NCBI GenBank assembly: GCA_016700415.1
Contig: CP065018.1
Span: 1,611,001-1,675,000 of the forward strand
Direction: 5' to 3'
Length of the DNA stretch: 64,000 bases
Source of the DNA: Flavobacteriales bacterium
GTDB taxonomy: Bacteria; Bacteroidota; Bacteroidia; Flavobacteriales_F; PHOS-HE28
Shown here: piece by piece, positions 61,158 to 64,000 of the stretch
Layout: each line of letters opens with the position of its first letter
How positions within the stretch are numbered: the first letter of the stretch is position 1
The notes under the pieces: model-generated
Database searches by the model: none
What the model saw: only the letters and a program-made list of their open reading frames with translations
What the model was told of the DNA's origin: nothing
Translations under genes and position numbers: made by a program

Positions 61158-63737
61158 TCACCTTTTCCCCGGCAGGGCGTACACGGTGACCACGCCATCG
61201 CTGTCCGCCGTCACCAGTTCCGGCACGCCGTCCAAGTTGATATCCGCGACGCCGAACTGCACGGAACCCTTCAGCGGGAAGCCCGGCCAGAGCGCTCCGG
61301 TGGCATCATACAGGCGCACTTGGTCCTGCTCCGGCAACATCAGACCGATCGCAGCATCCTCCCCTTCCATGGGCACCTCGAAAGCGTTGGCTCCCTGTGC
61401 GTCCGGGAAGCTCACGCGGAAGAGCACCTTGCCCTCGGCCTCGGCGGTGAGGGCGGAGCCGGTGGTGCGAAGCACTTCATCGCGGCCGTCACCGTCCAGG
61501 TCGAAGAGGACCACTTTGCCGCTGGTAGCTGCGGAAAGCGTGTCCACCTTGCCGTCCAACGTACCGCTGAGCACCGCACCGGCGCTGTCGGTCCAGAGCA
61601 TGCGCCGGTCGCCGATGTCCATGGCGTCCCTGCTTCCGAGGAAGGTGGCGATGTGCTCCATCTTCAGCTTGCTGTTGTAGCGCACCGTACCGCGCCGGTC
61701 CAGCACGGTCACCTTTCCATCGGCCATCGGCACCACCAGAAAATCCTTTCCCTTGATCCGCACAAGGGTTACGGGCGCCAGAGCCGGACTTTGCAGCTTT
61801 TCAGGCGACCAGCCCTGCACCGGCTTACCCTCCACGCTGAGGTTGAGCGATCCGCCATCGGACATCGGTACGAGCACGCGGTAGTCCCTTTTCTTATCGT
61901 AGTCGAAAACGCTCAACGGCGCGCAGGCCGTGCCTTTCAGCGCAAGGGGGAAGCCTTCCACATCGCGGCCGAGCCGATCGATCTGGTAGATCTTGCCCGC
62001 CGTGTTGAGGAGCATCTGGAACTTACCGTTCTTGTAGCGGTCCACCAGTTCCACACCGCCGAGTATCGGCCCGTCCAGTTGGCGTTGCCAGAGGATCTTG
62101 CCCGTGCAGCTGATCAAGCTGATGCGATGGTCGCGGTCCTGCGCCAGCACCTGCAAGGTCTTGCTGAGATAGTCCTTCACCAGGATCGGCGGGCCTTCCA
62201 AGGGAGCGGAGAGCGCAGTGGTCCAAAGCGCGCCGGCCGTGCGCTTGCCGACGGGCGCATGTTGCAGGCAGAAGGTGGTGATGATCGCACCGTCCGCACG
62301 CGGCGACAATTGCAGCAATGCGCCGCCCGTGGCCTCGCGGGCGACGGCCAAGGAGCCGTCCGATATGGGGTACGCACGGGCCACATCGGCCCACCAGCTG
62401 TACACCGCCTCACTGCCGAAGCGCTGGAAGAAATCGCCCGAACGCGGGTCCAAGGCCAAGGAGTTCCGGTCCGTCCAGGCGTCAATGGCGGCACGCATGC
62501 CGGCGGGCGTATTGGACATCACCACCATGTCCGAAAGCACCGTCCACAGAGGTTGATCGAACGGTGCGAACGCCTTGCCGAACAAGGTGGCCAGCGCCCC
62601 GGGATCCGACATCCGCCTGAACTGTATGCCGCGATATTCCGTGACTTCGCATCCGCCATCGGGGCATCGCGAGCTGAGCGCCGCGATCGCCTTGCCGGGG
62701 TCTTGCGTCCCGAACACGGCCCATCGGTGCCCGGTGCTGTCGTTGGCATCCGGTTCCTCGGCAACTCCTACACCGCCGCTCACCCATGCACCGTAAGCCA
62801 CGAAAAGCTGCTCGTCCGGGTCTTTGCCAATGAGGCCGCGCACATAGCTCGCGGGATCGTCCACCTGCATGGTGCGCAGGCGGCACACCGTGGCCGGCAG
62901 CACGCGGATCATGTCCGGGCGTGCGGCCTTCTGCTGTTGCATCGCGGTGATGGCGGGGCTATCCGCGGAAGGGAACAACAGTCCGTTCATCAGCAGCGCA
63001 CCCGGCCGGAGCCGCACGTCCAATGCCGCCCAGCCTTCCACGGGCAGTTCCGCCGGAAAAATGCCGTTGGCGACGGACCCCAGCACGGTGGACGCATAGC
63101 CGGGCCGGATCAGGAGGTGCGCTTCCGCACCCACGCTGAAACTGGCGCGGGCCTTGGCAAAAAGCGCTTCCGGCTTCGCGTTGGAACCTAAGCGCGACCG
63201 GGCTTCTTCCACGGTGGAAGCAGTGGTCCCCAAGAGCAGAATGCCTTTGCTCCAAACAACTTCCAGCGCTGGCAATGCACTATCCGCCTTCACGGAGAGC
63301 CGGGTGCCGGACCACAACAAATCGGACAGCTCGCTTTTGAGCGCTGAGGCCAATGCGCTCAACGCTTCCTCTGAAGCGGTCAATGGCCAAGCCATCAACA
63401 GCGAGAGCGTATCACCCTGTGGTGCGTTCCAAGCGATCAACAGCGGATGTTCCTCGCGCTCCGATGCGGGCAGGCCCACTTCCGCAAGCCGTGAAAGCAC
63501 ACCATTGATCCCGGCGAAGGCGGGCGCGGCCTCGATATCGCCCCAGAACTGGCTGGTGCCGGTGAAGCGTTCCCAGGTCCCCAACGGTTCGGGGATCTCC
63601 AGCACCGCCACCGCTTCGGGAGAAATGGCCTTCCACGGATCCGCGGCCGGTGCCGAGCTCGCCTGCCAGCTCCACAGCCACCAAGCGATCACCGCCACAA
63701 TGGCGACGAGGAGCAGGACTATGAGCGAGCGGCGCAT
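61158..63737 (-). CDS. Signal-anchored protein with propeller-like C-terminal half
   Basis: 859 residues. N-terminal membrane segment RSLIVLLLVAIVAVIAWWLW. The first half, to about 470, has no family I recognise with certainty; it is weakly like DUF3352 proteins. The second half has repeated propeller-like strands (HRISLISCTGKILWQRQLDG, DFLVVPMADGKVTVLDRRG, KVVLFDLDGDGRDEVLRTTG, VQFGVADINLDGVPELVTAD), the last two of the VCBS/FG-GAP type. I start at MRRSLIVLL (63737). A 56-codon extension to 63905 would overlap rnhB. It is 95 bp downstream of rnhB on the same strand. Confidence 0.8.
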   Translation of the reverse strand: MRRSLIVLLLVAIVAVIAWWLWSWQASSAPAADPWKAISPEAVAVLEIPEPLGTWERFTGTSQFWGDIEAAPAFAGINGVLSRLAEVGLPASEREEHPLLIAWNAPQGDTLSLLMAWPLTASEEALSALASALKSELSDLLWSGTRLSVKADSALPALEVVWSKGILLLGTTASTVEEARSRLGSNAKPEALFAKARASFSVGAEAHLLIRPGYASTVLGSVANGIFPAELPVEGWAALDVRLRPGALLMNGLLFPSADSPAITAMQQQKAARPDMIRVLPATVCRLRTMQVDDPASYVRGLIGKDPDEQLFVAYGAWVSGGVGVAEEPDANDSTGHRWAVFGTQDPGKAIAALSSRCPDGGCEVTEYRGIQFRRMSDPGALATLFGKAFAPFDQPLWTVLSDMVVMSNTPAGMRAAIDAWTDRNSLALDPRSGDFFQRFGSEAVYSWWADVARAYPISDGSLAVAREATGGALLQLSPRADGAIITTFCLQHAPVGKRTAGALWTTALSAPLEGPPILVKDYLSKTLQVLAQDRDHRISLISCTGKILWQRQLDGPILGGVELVDRYKNGKFQMLLNTAGKIYQIDRLGRDVEGFPLALKGTACAPLSVFDYDKKRDYRVLVPMSDGGSLNLSVEGKPVQGWSPEKLQSPALAPVTLVRIKGKDFLVVPMADGKVTVLDRRGTVRYNSKLKMEHIATFLGSRDAMDIGDRRMLWTDSAGAVLSGTLDGKVDTLSAATSGKVVLFDLDGDGRDEVLRTTGSALTAEAEGKVLFRVSFPDAQGANAFEVPMEGEDAAIGLMLPEQDQVRLYDATGALWPGFPLKGSVQFGVADINLDGVPELVTADSDGVVTVYALPGKR

Positions 63738-63831
63738 GGCGAAGCCCCAAAGGTGGACGCAACACGCAAGGGTCCGCAGCCCGGTCCGTGTGCCTTTCGC
63801 ACATTCTGCTGTGGACGCGTTCGGCGATGAG

Positions 63832-64000
63832 CTACGCCTCCGTGGCCAGTAACGTGAACGACATGCGGTGATGCCCGCAAGGGCCGTGCAGGGCAATGGC
63901 CGCACGGTGCTCCGTGGTGGGATACCCTTTGTTCACCGCCCAGCCGTAGTGCGGTTGCTCCGCGTGCAACGTGGCCATCAGCTCATCGCGGTGCGTCTTC
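63832..64000 (-). CDS. rnhB: Ribonuclease HII, C-terminal part (5' end outside window)
   Basis: Fifty-five codons and a stop are visible. YGWAVNKGYPTTEHRAAIAL and HRMSFTLL are hallmarks of the RNase HII C-terminus, and THRDELM carries the last acidic active-site residue. It removes RNA from RNA-DNA hybrids and excises single ribonucleotides. The frame is open at the right edge. Confidence 0.9.
   Translation of the reverse strand, partial: KTHRDELMATLHAEQPHYGWAVNKGYPTTEHRAAIALHGPCGHHRMSFTLLATEA

Noticed and set aside
61320..63191. 623-residue plus-strand frame opposite the propeller-type gene
   Set aside because: His/Ala-rich shadow; the minus strand shows signal anchor and repeat structure and leads into rnhB.

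Overview
The window looks like a chromosomal segment of a GC-rich member of the Bacteroidota, most likely a Flavobacteriales-type lineage. The evidence is: many secreted proteins ending in type IX secretion (T9SS) type A sorting domains; lineage-typical small families (a DUF5606 protein, an 85-residue HTH protein, an HYC_CC_PP-like protein, the LIPMDKSQ.. protein often labelled asparagine synthetase B); weak Shine-Dalgarno signals; and TAnnTTTG-like -7 boxes. No rRNA, tRNA, CRISPR array, integrase or transposase gene was seen.

Layout. 1-6.1 kb: the N-terminal part of a large TPR protein, divergent from an FtsE-type ABC ATPase, then a methyltransferase and two overlapping glycosyltransferases. 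6.1-13.2 kb: an accessory region made of a cassette repeated three times on the minus strand. Each cassette has a secreted LVPNxxFE protein gene followed by a Peptidase_S74-type fibre-like gene, with an intergenic module upstream that carries a strong plus-strand terminator and probably a small RNA. Only the copy at 6.1-9.3 kb is complete; the others are decayed. 13.6-18.5 kb: murB, a dipeptidyl peptidase IV and a T9SS-exported M28 peptidase. 18.5-41.4 kb: a metal and arsenic resistance region. It holds an AraC-type regulator with an N-terminal CxxC, a copper P-type ATPase, a di-haem peroxidase, an operon with a CusA-type RND pump, outer-membrane channel and two adaptors plus small metal-binding proteins, and arsR-arsM. 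Within it, two T9SS genes (21.8-25.7 kb) are bounded by 198-bp direct repeats of the copA 3' end. 41.4-64 kb: a five-haem T9SS cytochrome followed by mostly housekeeping genes: dnaB, accA, ispE, acs, cspA, xth, a pabA/trpG-type amidotransferase, ompA-like, fhs and the end of rnhB.

How the genes work together. The resistance genes form a plausible cascade. CopA would move Cu(I) out of the cytoplasm, the Cus-type tripartite pump would export it from the periplasm, His/Asp/Met/Cys-rich small proteins would buffer it, and ArsM would methylate arsenite under ArsR control. The surface genes show repeated evidence of remodelling: tandem cassette decay, a duplicated sorting-domain tail, two adjacent genes sharing a nearly identical sorting domain, and a dinucleotide microsatellite in a signal-peptide region.

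Most notable observation: the large beta-propeller T9SS gene ending at 23176 has a (TC)8 tract directly after its only plausible ATG. With eight units the ATG is out of frame; with seven it would encode a clean signal peptide. This is the signature of slipped-strand phase variation, in a gene that sits between duplicated copA 3' ends.
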